Origin: Pelodera strongyloides
Lineage: Eukaryota > Nematoda > Chromadorea > Rhabditida > Rhabditidae
Assembly (NCBI GenBank): GCA_036852015.1
Contig: JAANDG010000213.1
Location: 124,001 to 188,000 of the forward strand
Direction: 5' to 3'
Length of the DNA: 64,000 nucleotides
Made by a program: the position numbers and the translations under genes. Below, in pieces: positions 11,853 to 25,507 of this stretch (position 1 is the stretch's first letter; each line of letters starts with the position of its first letter). The notes beneath the pieces were generated by a model, which did no database searches, was not told where the DNA came from, and was given only the letters and a program-made list of their open reading frames with translations.

Positions 11853-13406
11853 GAGGAAGATAGAGAAATAGAGAAAGATGGAAAGATTTTTTTGGACTCG
11901 TGCCCATATTTAGACACGCACTCCGCACTCTGTCAGATAAAACATTTTGCATGATCAAGATAAACTTAAACAAACAAGATAACTACAGAAGAAAGCACAT
12001 GCACATAAATTGCCTAGAAACTGTAGAAACTGTGACAAGAAAGAAATATCAGTGGATATACCCAATCTTTAAAGGGACATGCCCACGAGAAAAACGTTTT
12101 CCTCAGTTTACTGTGAAAATCATAACACCTAGAACTCGCAGTGTTATTCCCCGGCAAAATGTTCGGCCAGATACCGTAGTCAGAATCAATTGTTGGTCTT
12201 TTAGGGCATTACATTTTAACGGTAGTGGACAGTGAGCAGAAATTCTATTTCTGAATTCTTATTGCACGAATGTTTCATCGTTTTCAACGAAACGTCATAT
12301 TTAGGTACAAGAGAACCATACTGAACAAACGTTCCCAGTCCCAACCCCTCTAACATAAATTTCATATTTTATTTTTAAATGTCATATTTTCCCGTTACGC
12401 GACGACTATACATCTCTTGTATATTTGCCCAAAAAAGGCGTTTTCACGTCGATTTCAAAGCGCAAACAAACGGTATAAATGTGTGTACGAATGGTGGAAA
12501 AGGAAAAGCCAATAGTAATCATTTTAAAGGGAATAAACACCTGGTTTATTGACTGTATTGTATGCTTGTACTGGGCTCAATAGCACTAATACAATTTTAC
12601 TGTATGATACTGTAATGCATAATTCATCTGTTGGCTTCAATTTTAGTGATTGGTACGTAATACAAAAAGAAAGAAAATTTCAAAATTATACAATTGTACA
12701 TTCGGCAAGAGTCGGGTATGGGCAGTGTAAATAAGTAAGTATATGAAAATATCAACAAGATAAGCATCATAGAAAAATAAATCCAGCAAAAGACGAAGAA
12801 AAATTGAAGAAAATCAAAGAAGAAAATCAAGAAAAAATATAAAATTTATAGATAATGAATATAAAAATAAATATTTAAATAAAAACTAACCTTGTCATTT
12901 ATGTCATTACGATTGTTGCAATAAGTTTTCAGGGCGAGTCTTGTACCGCAAATGTAGCATTTAAAACATCCGTTGTGAAAGAATGAGGAATCTTTTAGTG
13001 GACCGATCTAGAATATAATTTATGAATAAGCTACAGTACTCTCATTACCGTATGCCGTAATCAGTTACCGTATAAATCAAGCTACCGTAGTCAATTATTA
13101 ATTACCGAAATATCTTTGATAGATAATCTGATATGAACGTCCTTACACATTTATTCAAAAATAAGGAGAATCGGTGAAATATATTAGAAAAAAACTAAAC
13201 ATAATAATACGCAAAAGATATTTGGGATACATATGGGTAAACTTAAATACAAGACGCAAAATAATAAATAACCTGGTAAAATAATCAATACGGGGCAAAA
13301 ACAATCAATATACTCATTAAATAATCAATATCATAATAATAAGAAAACCGACCTTATCCGTCGGATAGACTTGCTTCCCGCACCGGTGACAACTCAACTT
13401 GGTCAT
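494..13406 (-). CDS. ltd-1: LIM and transglutaminase-like (KY-type) protein, 20 exons, ~736 aa
   Basis: Cytoskeleton-associated scaffold of the KY/LTD-1 family (function from family knowledge). Exons: 13353-13406, 12891-13007, 7465-7577, 6981-7083, 6323-6439, 5759-5899, 5268-5360, 4992-5096, 4603-4718, 4326-4469, 3947-4030, 3564-3650, 3277-3364, 3015-3179, 2431-2513, 1989-2140, 1697-1749, 1236-1393, 819-980, 494-569; all phases agree. A complete LIM zinc domain lies at residues 6-64 (C6, C9, H29, C32, C35, C38, C61, H64). Next is a charged, probably coiled-coil region (~130-245), a short proline-rich linker (~265) and a transglutaminase-like core (~282-454), then KY-type beta domains to the end. 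The start MTKLSCHRCGK directly follows a TTTATAG acceptor. The expected Cys-His-Asp triad is replaced (T356, N401, Q416), so it is probably a pseudoenzyme. Intron 2 is 5.3 kb and full of nested repeats. The stop at 494 assumes the last exon reads through a possible donor at 522. Confidence 0.94.
1415..1568 (+). mobile_element. LINE-like 3' end, family H copy 1
   Basis: Shares CCCGAAGA, GGAACTCGTCGCCT and TGAATAAAGGTG with copies at 7148, 31341 and 53993, and ends in a TTTAA-rich tail. A fixed 3' end with a simple tail and a missing 5' part suggests a truncated non-LTR element or SINE. It lies in a ltd-1 intron. Confidence 0.6.
2734..2927. mobile_element. Foldback MITE, family A copy 1
   Basis: Imperfect inverted repeat starting TAAAGCGAAATACCG and ending TTTCGCTTTAA, in a ltd-1 intron. 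It carries the family A core with TTATGCAAATGAACATAAA and AATTAGCATAAATACG. Confidence 0.8.
3750..3792. repeat. Interstitial telomere-like (TTAGGC)n
   Basis: About six tandem units of CCTAAG, i.e. TTAGGC on the minus strand, inside a ltd-1 intron. TTAGGC is the nematode telomere unit. Shorter runs are at 6663, 9842, 24664 and 40396. Confidence 0.85.
5118..5192. repeat. (CT)n microsatellite
   Basis: Nearly pure CT dinucleotides with a few TAT and TTT interruptions, in a ltd-1 intron. Long ORFs here on both strands are artefacts of the repeat. Confidence 0.95.
6070..6251. mobile_element. Foldback MITE, family A copy 2
   Basis: Starts TTAAAGCGAAATACCGGCCG and ends with the reverse complement including CGCTTTAA, in a ltd-1 intron. 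TTAA at both ends fits TTAA-targeted insertion. Confidence 0.85.
6512..6586. repeat. 36-bp tandem duplication
   Basis: Two copies of a unit containing AACTAAAACCCTCCCCAAGA, head to tail, differing at two positions. They lie in a ltd-1 intron, where the minus strand spells SLGEGF repeats that are not supported as coding. Confidence 0.8.
7148..7313 (+). mobile_element. LINE-like 3' end, family H copy 2
   Basis: Same 3' unit as at 1415, ending in TTGAATAAAGGTGAACGC and a (TTTA)n tail. It lies in a ltd-1 intron. Confidence 0.65.
7658..8115. mobile_element. Long foldback element, family G copy 1 (~458 bp)
   Basis: Begins TTAAAGGGAGAGGCCCACGA and ends with the inverted counterpart TCGTGGGCCTCTCCCTTTAA. 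The arms match for well over 100 bp around an asymmetric centre. It lies in the 5.3-kb ltd-1 intron. Confidence 0.85.
8297..8370 (+). mobile_element. Retroelement 3' tail, family I copy 1
   Basis: TTAGGGTTCCCTTTGG followed by ACCAATAAACCGTTAT and ATT repeats. A second copy is at 50867. The AATAAA plus ATT-type tail suggests an RTE-like 3' end. Confidence 0.5.
9299..9461. repeat. (CT)n/(CCCTCT)n microsatellite
   Basis: About 160 bp of CT and CCCT units with almost no purines, in the large ltd-1 intron. Confidence 0.95.
9950..10311. mobile_element. Near-perfect palindrome, family C copy 1 (362 bp)
   Basis: Runs from TTAAAGGGATCGGCTCACCT to its inverse, with ~165-bp arms that match almost base for base and a ~30-bp loop (GTCCTGCCTTGTTTGTATGG). 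Transcribed through the ltd-1 intron, it would form a very long hairpin. Confidence 0.92.
10470..10831. mobile_element. Near-perfect palindrome, family C copy 2, inverted to copy 1
   Basis: Same length and termini as the copy at 9950, but loop and arm-specific variants (ATATTTC left, ATGGAAC right) show it is its reverse complement. The two copies, 158 bp apart, therefore form a second-order palindrome of nearly 0.9 kb. Confidence 0.92.
11783..11880. repeat. (GA)n microsatellite
   Basis: GA-rich tract with AGAGTTAAG interruptions inside the large ltd-1 intron. Confidence 0.9.
12069..12200. mobile_element. Family G copy 2, partial
   Basis: Begins TTAAAGGGACATGCCCACGA and follows the left arm of the element at 7658 (TTTTCCTCA, AACTCGCAG, TTCGGCCAG). 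The right arm is missing. Confidence 0.6.
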
Positions 13407-13407
13407 C
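13353..13407 (-). promoter_or_regulatory. ltd-1: First coding exon and splice (or trans-splice) acceptor of ltd-1
   Basis: On the minus strand TTTATAG immediately precedes G-ATG. This can be a spliced-leader acceptor or the acceptor joining the upstream exons at 14586 and 14801. Confidence 0.5.
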
Positions 13408-14585
13408 CTATAAAGAGTGAACATTGTTCGGTGATCTTACGTGAAGTCAAGTTAATTCTAACTTGAGGTCAAGTTTGGGGCTTGGGATCTTCCGGGCTTG
13501 CGACGTATAAATTACACTTCTAGATTAAATATTTGCTCCTTGGCACTAGAAATGTCGCAAAATTCTTCTTGAATGGAATATAGCTTTTTAACTTCAATTT
13601 CATAGACCTTCAGTATAAGATTTAGTTCAATAGATAAATTTGGGTCGGGTTTGGTTTGTTTAGCGTAGCCGTGTTTCTACAACTATCACCCATTGATACG
13701 CGTCTATTGTGTATGATACATGGTAGTTTTTGCCCCGGCTCCGCCCAGGCCACCCACAAGTTTACCCGGGCAAGTCTATTCTAACCCGCGCGCGCAAACG
13801 ACCGTAGTTTATTGCCGGCGCGCAAATTGTTTGTGGTTACGCACGTGTATTGTCAAGTTTAGTGTGACTGATTGATTGTTTGTGATTAGGGGATACTAGG
13901 GAAGTTAGGAAAAGCTAGGAAAAACTACAAGCGAGAAAAGTTTCACAAACAGCCATCCTAACGTTAAATGCTAAAGTTGTAGTAATGCTCTTAGGTTAAG
14001 GAGGAGTTAAGTGCTAAAAATAAGCAGCGATCTTAGCTAAGGTTCCGGATAATTTGAGATACAGAAGCGAACTTATGGCGGAATTAAAAACTGAAGAAAA
14101 AAGATCAAAGAATGTAGTGGAAAGTTAACAACTTGGTTGATCACTGATTTACGAGACTCACGTAAACTGGAAAGTACCAACAAAGTATTCTATGGTAACA
14201 ATTGATCAATCGGTAACGTCACACTTATGTGGTAAGGTTAATGAGATCACATACCACGGACGGAAACCAGTTCGCCTTATTGTCTAGCAGTGCAAGGAAC
14301 AATGGGAACCCATAGTTGCTTACATATAGGGAATGGTAAAGTGAAAGTAAATTATATCATTCTAAGGATGGGTCGTGGACTGTCATAGGAAGAGAGAGAG
14401 ACAGAGAGAGGGGAGAGAGATATTGAGAGAGAGGTCAGAAAGTCGGGGGCCTACATTAAACATTTAATTAAATATTAGTGTGTTTCCTTTTCTTTTTAGA
14501 GCCAGTTATCATGATCATACTCCTGAGGGATCCACAGTATGCACTAGAAATCGCAACCACAAAAACTCAATACAATAACACTTAC

Positions 14586-14888
14586 CCAAGCGTCGTCGCC
14601 AGATGCATCCTGATTAAATGTTGGTGTTTATAGATTTAGTGATAATTAGGTAGTAATCATTAAACCATTAACACCTCGTAATGACCGTAGCTAATATAAA
14701 TACTTCGATTAGTCGCCAAGACAAAAAGCGTGAGTCCCGGGCCGAAAGCCGGGTGAAAGCGCCCGGTTGCTTGATAGTGGGCGGAGTCAAATGGACTTAC
14801 CCTGCTAGCGCGCTTGCTCACACCAGGCTCTGCGATTTTCTCTGCGCCTCTTCGACGCGGCGCTCTTTCCGCTATCTCTGCACCTGAT
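14586..14888 (-). other. ltd-1: Two probable 5' exons of the ltd-1 transcript
   Basis: Minus-strand exon 14801-14888 has a TTTTTTCCAG acceptor and a GTAAGTCC donor. Exon 14586-14609 has a TAATCAG acceptor and a GTAAGTG donor. Joined to the first LIM exon, the 24-nt exon supplies an in-frame upstream ATG adding MHLATTLG before MTKLSC. In that frame the 88-nt exon contains a stop, so it would be 5' UTR. No other gene lies nearby on this strand. Confidence 0.5.
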
Positions 14889-17672
14889 CTGGAAAAAAAG
14901 GGAAAATATGTTTAGGAAAAACGAGTGTCAACCTCCCAAAGATATACAAGAAGCGGTGAACCATAAAAGACAGAAAAAAAACGGGATTTTCTTTTGGTTG
15001 AAAGGAAAAAGAATGAATGAATGATACATCTATGCGATGACAGATGGGATTAGAGATGATCAGCGAGCAAGCTAGGGAAAGCAACATTTTTGGGATATAT
15101 CAAACGAAACCTCGGAAAAAAATGGGTGATGTGGGTAAAAAAGCAGGAACTGTGCGGAAAAATGAGGCATACGGTAGAACGTAGAATCCTTACCCTTACG
15201 TTAAATCTTGCATGCACTATGTGTAAACCGAGTTCTTAGAGAAAACGGCGCGAACAAGTTCAAGAACATGATCGTTTCCGGCACGAAGAGATGGCTACTG
15301 CATGAAACATGTTGCTCAACTGCATTTACATGTGTTATATGCAAATTATGTTCCATGCTGTGCCCTTGGAAAAAAAGACGTAAAAATGTGCATATAATAC
15401 ATGGGAACGCAAGTATCCAGCACATGTTCAAAGACCTCCTGTCATATCGCTTTAAATGACCTGCGCACCTGCACTGCCACCAAATTGACCAGAATCTGTT
15501 CGCGCCAAATATTTTCCAGTGACTCATTTTGAAATGCCACATTTGAAAACAGGTTTTGCTGCACTCTTGGTGTTGAAAAATACAAAGAAATAAAAAGAAT
15601 TCAACGAGTGAATCACACGAAAAATAAATAAACAACATGAATAGATTACATGAAAGTGCAGGTCTTTTGGTGATGAAATAAGAATCTGTAAGATTATTAC
15701 TATAAGGGATAAAGGATATAGGGTGGTGGTTGATAGGGGTATTTACGCATGACGTACGTAGTAAACAGGTAAACACTCTCCGGGTTACGTTACTTTACTG
15801 TAAAGCGCTATGGCACGTGGTGTTGAAACATCTCGTGCACAACTGAATTTCCATATATTATATGAAAATTACGGTGCGATCAGCGGTATTTCCCGTCTAT
15901 GTTCATCAACCCGGGTCAAAGGTCACTGTTTCTGACGCGTGTAACTAGTTTTCGGGGGGACATGTCACCTCAATGGAGGTAATCCATGATCAGCTTATTA
16001 GGGAATTATCGAGTACGCGGGAATCCGGTTTACGAAGTGAAAACAATGTATATGGAATGTTTTGTAGTGCGCGCTAGGTGAATTAATAACAGAACTACAG
16101 TAAAATTAGCTGGGAGCACATGCCTTATTTTGAGAACCAGGTAAAACAAAACAATTTAATGTCAACTAGTTCTTTCGAAGTAAAACCTTCGAAGAATGAA
16201 AATGTTGAAAATGTTACCGAAACGTGATTTTCTCGCCTAGCCGCCTTCTTACTCACACATGTATAAACATGAGAGCGAGAAGGAGGTTTTCTATCAAAAA
16301 GGGCGTGAATTTTACGTTTTCAACAAAATTCAACAATGGATTTCGAGCGCGGTTTTTATGTGAATGGGAAGCAATTACAAGAAATGTAGCGCGCGGGCAG
16401 GGAAAATAAAGAAACCATCGATTGTACTTCAGTTAACTTATGGTTAGGAAATGGTACCCACTTCAAGAATATATGTGTGTTCAATTTGTTTCAAAAACTT
16501 CCCTTTAATAAAATTCACGAAAATTAGGTATTTATATATTCCGTGATCTCAAACAAGCCAGGTTATTGAGCCTCCCGATGTACTAATTATTGATATTTAA
16601 GTTTACTAATAGATTTAGAAACATAAATTTCAAGTGTAAACCACAGTTTCATGCCGATTATGCTACAGTAATTTGAAAAATGATCAATCAATATCGACGT
16701 GAACTGGACGACTAAAATGAATAAATGCAGGCAATTTTCCAGAGCGCGCTCCGCGCTTTACCCGGTCAAGGGCGCACGCTTGTCACGCGGGCGAAGTCAA
16801 ATTTGAAATTGCAAATTGGATTCAAATGTGCAGTGGCTGGCAACATTGATTTTATATTAAATTTTTTAAATATTAAAAATATGGTTAGTTATTGATCCAC
16901 TTATTTATTGTATATAGGCTTTGAAGCCTTAGAAAATGTTATAATAGTGTGTTTATTGATAACGTAAATAAGGCTGTTAATATTAGCTGCTTTGTAAAGG
17001 AAAAGAAACTCTAAGATATCGGTGCAGTAAGCAAAGGGACTAATAAAGTCTTAAAATTATATTTCCAAGAATTCAGCAACTGTAAGGAAGGCTACAGATT
17101 CGCAAACAAAATTATGAAACTGAAACCTATCCTATGAGGAGTTTGATTCTGGCTTCAGGGTTTATGTGGATAAAAGGATAACCGTGTTAGATGTAAGGAG
17201 TCGAATATTCACGCGAATATATAAAAGCAAAATTGGTTTATTGAACATCTAGAACGTTTTTCTGTGTTAATCATAAAACGGGTCAAGTAATGTTCACTGC
17301 AGCACTTATTATTAAAAAGATACGTACAAAGTGTGAGGGTTGAGGGAAAGAGGTAACTTTTAAAGTGGCTGAAAATGTTGAAAAACTCTGACTGTGTTAG
17401 ATAGGAATCAACTGAATGACCCCTCCACACAGCGGGCGGTGGGCGCCCTGGTCGTTAGCTCCTCTTTACCGTTATGTTTATGACCTAACCAGCATTAGAT
17501 ACGCTAGCGCGCGATTGTAGTTGTTGATGGCGAGCATATAATTATCGTCGGACCATTCATACCAGTAGTTAATTAGCATATAATGGTAAGAATACAAAAG
17601 CGAATGAACAATGAACTGTATCGACACCTACACACAGAACAAAATAGTCGCTTCAAAAGCGGCATTTATTTC
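14889..17672. other. Intergenic, no gene recognised
   Basis: Open frames up to 191 codons (15201-15776, minus) have no start context, splice structure or family motif. Some decayed element ends (TAAAGCGCTATGGCACGTGG near 15801) suggest old repeats. It may include the ltd-1 promoter. Confidence 0.5.
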
Positions 17673-17813
17673 TTAAAGCGAAATACCGGCCGGTTTGTGA
17701 AACGCATCGAATACACCAGCATTCTTGTGCAAACGAATATAAATTAGAATAAAAAATCGAGTTAAATTAATAGAATTCAGTTGTCCACGATGCGTTTCAA
17801 AAACCGGCCTTAA
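17673..17813. mobile_element. Foldback MITE, family A copy 3, internally deleted
   Basis: Left end TTAAAGCGAAATACCGGCCG; right end shortened to AAAACCGGCCTTAA. About 40 bp of the centre is missing relative to other copies. Confidence 0.8.
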
Positions 17814-18966
17814 AGGATCGCAGTCACTACTAATTCGTATTTTTTATTCGCTTTTCATTAATTGTTCAAGTATGTGAAGAAAACGACGATTCCAGCGCCA
17901 AAGTACGGCAAAACGAACTCAGGGAGAGAAATCCCTGTTTATGACTTTTACTTATATACCGTAGTTTATAATTGCCCGTATAGAGTTTCATAATAAATAC
18001 CCTGCAGTGATAAACCACGCGCCAGGTGTAACACTGCAGGCTGTTCACTCTCCAAGTACCCCTGGCAATTGCATATGCACCGGCGTCGGTCATTTATCAA
18101 AACTCATTCTCATTGATTTCTCTCCCTGAGTTCCATTTTATGTGGATTTTTATGGGCTGCATATTGTTTTATAAATCTGCTTGCATCTAATAAAAAGGAA
18201 TAAAAAAGTTGATTTTGAAGTGACTGCCTTCCTTTAATTTCGCTTTAATTGAAACATGTTGAAATTACAGGGATAAAGTATCGTCAAGTTATTCACATGT
18301 AAAATGTTTTAAGTATCAGTAGCCAAGTTACTTTTCTTGATCAAAGCTATCAGCGGTAACTTTCGATTTACAACTCGAACGCTGATGTGGTAAGAGAGGA
18401 GATACCGTTAACCATTTCGCGCTGCGCGTTACTGCTTTACAATATATCAAATTTACGATGCGATGGGAGCGCGGGAAACGGTCGCGTCTAAGTAGAATTG
18501 ACCACTATTAAAACAAAATTAAATGAAAACGTGTAGAAAAGGAAATGAGAACATACTATGTAAGCACTTCGAGGAATAGGAAAATATAGAGAACAAAAGC
18601 AAAAATAGATGCCGTAATAGTATATTTTAACAAGAATGATATAACAAGCTGGATACTGCAATAGCCTTGCTAGGGACTGAATGCAGAGAACTAATGCTTG
18701 AATTTTAAAAAAAATTGACAAAGTAAACCAGAAACACTTGAAACTTTTCGAAAGCATGATTGATCATGAGTTATGTTCATAAATAATATGGTATAAGTAT
18801 AACCATACCGCGCCGGTAGATCACATGCTCAAGAGGTATAACCACTTGGGTATGAGGTGGTAGTAGAGGTTGAGAGAGAGGGTTGTTTCTACCTCTCTTC
18901 ATCCACAGTGACCTTGGGTTGAGGGGTGGCTGAGGAGTGAGCGAGAAGAGAGCGAGGAATGGTAGC

Positions 18967-19002
<36 letters not shown>

Positions 19003-19598
19003 TAGCTCATCGAGGCTGGCAACAACGGAAGGAAGTATGTATATATGCTTCAGAAACTGGGCTAAGGGTAAAAGGATTACAGGTAGACATTTTGAACCAT
19101 TCTAGAGAAACTGAAATTGCGAGAGAGAGAGGGTGAGAGAGAGTGAGAGAGAGAGAGGGACAGCGTAAGGTAGATATATAGAGAGGGAGGGATTCATACA
19201 TAGAGATAGTTCATAGAGAGAGAACATTGAGATACGGAATGAATTAGTTACAACTTAGTACCACTCTGTTTGCGGATTTTTAACATTATTAACGGACTAT
19301 GAACGTATGAACTATTCAACTCCAGCATCGTAATATCAGGAAAAATTACACATAATTAGACGTCCTTATTGTTAGAGGAGGTATATCTGAAGACAAATGA
19401 ATGTGCTTTGGATTGCGTTTCATCTTTCCTCATTTGGTGAAAGACGAGATAAAAATCTTCAGAGACTCGAATGGAATTCGCTTGGAAACTAGATGAATCT
19501 AGCAAGATTGATCGCTTCCGGTTTGGTTGATGCGTCGCGGTTGTGAACAAGCACATTCACAAAATTGAAATTTTACGGATCAGGCCCATGCAAAATAT
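17814..19598. other. Intergenic with GA repeats, no gene seen
   Basis: Holds (GA)n tracts at 18970-19000 and 19120-19215 and otherwise AT-rich unique sequence without exon-like segments. Confidence 0.5.
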
Positions 19599-20564
19599 TT
19601 AAAGGGAATATGTAGGCACTCAAAATGAAGCAAAAAAAAACGCGAAACTAGCGTTTCCATACCAGACGTTAATTTAAATAGGCGACTGAATATGTAAATA
19701 CGAATTTGCATGCCCTGCATCTTGAATCTTGCTATCTTATTATATAAAAGAGTAACTGTAGCCTAATTTGCATACGGATGTGCGTTACGGAAATGCAAAT
19801 TTCGCGTTCGAGTATAAAAGAGTTTCGCAGCTCAATATCGAAGTATGCGTGTGCAATTATTATGTGAATTTCTTATGATACGCTTGAAGCTTTGTATATA
19901 AGTATGCCCATGCTAAACCAATCATATTTCCATGTAAGTCGCCTCAGGCGGCGTGAGCCGGCTGGTTTGCCGATATATGTTGAAATTTGCTCCATCAGAC
20001 CCAAATTTATGCCACGGGTCTGATTAACGCGTTTACTATGGAAAAGGCGAACTTTGTAATTCATTTTCTTTCAAGTGGGTAATTGTAGACAACTTTTGTT
20101 ATTGTTTCCTTAAAGGGACAGGCCCATCAAAGTAAGCCTATATTTACTATACGTTCATAATGATTATAAAGCAATTTTATTACAATATATACAAACTAAA
20201 TTTCACCTTCGTTCACCCTGGGAAACTTTTTTCCGATGCGCTCAACGCATATGTATACCGTAAAACGGAAATTTCCAAGCTGCCTATGCAAATTTATTGT
20301 AAAATTAGACTGCGATCAAAATTTGCGTATGCGGCTTTAAAAACTGCAGCTTTACGGTATACATATGAGTTGAGCGCATCGGAAAAAAGTGTCCCAGGGT
20401 GAATGAAGGTGAAATTTGGTTTGTATATATTGTAATAAAAATGCTTTGTAAACAGTATGAACATCTCGTCAATAGGTTTAATTTGATGGGCCTGTCCCTT
20501 TAATGGGGAACACGCATTCTATTAATATAGCTTAACTTCAAAAAGGGCCTACATATTCCCTTTA
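19599..20564. mobile_element. Inverted-repeat element F with nested element E
   Basis: Left end TTAAAGGGAATATGTAGGC, right end GCCTACATATTCCCTTTA. Element E (20110-20503) sits inside it near the right end, so E inserted after F. No transposase ORF. Confidence 0.75.
20110..20503. mobile_element. Foldback element, family E copy 1 (394 bp)
   Basis: Starts TTAAAGGGACAGGCCCATCA and ends TGATGGGCCTGTCCCTTTAA. Long arms contain GCGCTCAACGCATATGTATA and its inverse. A half copy is at 62249. Confidence 0.88.
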
Positions 20565-22357
20565 CGTAGAAAACTAATAAACGTAACAGAGTAATGCAGT
20601 CGATGTGTTTCTTTGCATTCACATAAGAAACTTTCGTGCAAAAGGCAACAATTAAGAATGAAGAATATGTTAAGGAATCTCCTTGACGAAGCATAGCCCT
20701 TAGCTTTGCCGCTTTTTGAAATTGCTGTGAAAATTGGTAGATAGTTCATTAGAAAATCAATAATATTATATAAAATCATACAAGGATCAAAAGGGAATTT
20801 CTTAGCGCTCCAAAGCGTACGGTCACGAAACCCTGTCACCTTCTGATATTGAAATGTTGACTTGTTTACATAGGAGCACGCAGAGCGCGCGTCGAAATAC
20901 ACTTTTGGAAAACGCAATTAGGACAATTAGGGGCATGCAATTATATATCAGATTAAAAGAGGAATACTAAGTTGAGAATGTGATGTGATGCGGCTGATTA
21001 TGCTATTATGAGCAGCTTTTCTAACTTGAAAGCAAGTTTGTTTGAAATTGAAGCTCTGGCACGCACATTCGTTTCAAAAGGCACAATCAACAAAAACATG
21101 AAATAGATTAAATTTTAAAGTATTAATTTTTAAGCGGTATAACAGCCGGTTTCTAAACGTAAGTCGGACAACGGCATTCCCATGCAATGCGTTCATGATG
21201 TGAGCTCGGGTCAATGTTACTCATTTGCATATAATTAATGCATAGAGATGCCGTGATTCAAGGTACGTTTCAAAAATCGGGTGTTGTACAGCTTTAACAG
21301 GTAGAGCTTAAGTTGTAGAATAGGCTGGGACCAGGGGGACCATTTGCCACGAGGACCTGCCGCCGAAGTTGCAATGTGCCACGAACAACATTCGGAGTGG
21401 ACATTCTCACCACGCTTGTCACAACTGTCTATCAGGTATCAGGCGAGCTGTTGACCAGCCGGGCGGCAAGGAGGCGGATTACGGGCCAGGCGCCACTTTT
21501 CACGCATTAACCCGGGCGCGCACGTGTGGTCAACCGGCCCGCCGCATCCTCGTTCACGTCAGAATGGGTCTCGGTTCCTGGCTGGCCCACAAAACTGGAC
21601 CTCGCGGACACGTAGCGCAAGCAATAAGCGGATCGGCTACCGCGAGCGGGTAATGCGTGAGGTTTGGTGGAGGAAAAACAATGATCACACTTGCGTTACA
21701 GAGTTGATTTTAATAAAAGAGAGAGAGAGAGAGAGAGAGAGAAACAGACAGAGAGAGAGAGAGAGAGAGAGAAACAGACAGAGAGAGACCAATAGGCACT
21801 GCCGGAGCACTGCAGGAGCGATACACTGCCGGTATAAGTTGAAAGCGTTGTTACAACTTCACAAGCTGGAGTATCTAGTAATCAAAATTATTCACAGGAA
21901 TACCACAATAGCCGCGTATCAAATCATGAAACATAAATTTTTTACACGATATAAATGCAGTGCATTTTAGGCAATCGGTGAAAAGTGAGTTTGTTTCGTT
22001 GCGGTTACGGACACCGCACTTTACGCGCATCCGGAGTCAGGTCGCGTATATCTTTACGCATGCGCGCGCCGAACGTTTGATACACTCAAGCTGGAGTGGA
22101 TGCCATAGAGAGAGAGGGAAAGATAAAGAGGGAAAGAGAGAGAGAGGGACACAGAGAGAGAGAGAGATATGGAAAGAGTGATACAAATAGAGAGATGACG
22201 TAATGATCGCACATCATTTGCATGAATCCAGAATATCAGAAGGGCAATTGAGCAATTATAAGTACGGTACTCGACCACTGTGTCAGACACTCCAAAACTG
22301 GCACATCATCATTTGGAGTGGATCATATAAACAGTCATCGAACTTGCTTCATATTAG

Positions 22358-22412
<55 letters not shown>

Positions 22413-22646
22413 AGTCTCACTAGAGTCTGTGCCTGTGACCGCCTTATGTCTAGGGGGATGCAAAAGCTCTCTGTATTAAAGTATTATAAAACAGAAAACA
22501 GTCTGGCTGGCTGATTGCAGGAAAACAAGAGAAAACAACCAGATAGAAACAGAAACAACAGGATCGAAGAGTTGTAAAATATGTGACGACGTCACGAAAC
22601 GACAAATATGTATCACGATTCAGTGTTCTATTTCGTGAGATATTTT
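20565..22646. other. Intergenic; GC-rich patch and GA tracts
   Basis: A decayed TIR element (about 21131-21300, TTAAGCGG to CAGCTTTAA), a GC-rich stretch at 21330-21660, and (GA)n at 21717-21789, 22105-22190 and 22363-22412. No supported gene. Confidence 0.5.
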
Positions 22647-22826
22647 TTAAAGCGAAATACCGGCCGGTTTTAGAAACATGTCGAGTAGACCGGCATTATT
22701 ATGCTTATGCTAATTTACTCGAGTTAAGCTCCATTTTTTATTCTAATTTATGTTCATTTGCATACGCTGCATAGGAACGCTGGTCTCTTCGATGTGTTTC
22801 AAAAACCGGCAGGTATTTCGCTTTAA
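22647..22826. mobile_element. Foldback MITE, family A copy 4
   Basis: TTAAAGCGAAATACCGGCCG at the left, GGTATTTCGCTTTAA at the right, with the octamer ATTTGCAT inside. Confidence 0.85.
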
Positions 22827-25325
<2,499 letters not shown>

Positions 25326-25507
25326 ATAAAGCGAAATGCCGGCCGGTTTTTGAAACACATACAGTACATGAGCATTCCTATGTAGCTTATGCAAATGAAC
25401 ATAAATTAGAATAAAAAATCGAGCTAGATTCGAGCAAATTAGCATAAATACGTAAGAATTCAGTTGACCATGATGCGTTTCAAAAACCGGCCGGTACTTC
25501 GCTTTAA
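25326..25507. mobile_element. Foldback MITE, family A copy 5
   Basis: ATAAAGCGAAATGCCGGCCG to GGTACTTCGCTTTAA. The left TTAA is changed to ATAA, suggesting an older copy. Confidence 0.82.

Noticed and set aside
15201..15776. 191-codon minus ORF
   Set aside because: No domain, no codon pattern like the neighbouring genes, no splice or conserved motif; a long chance frame.
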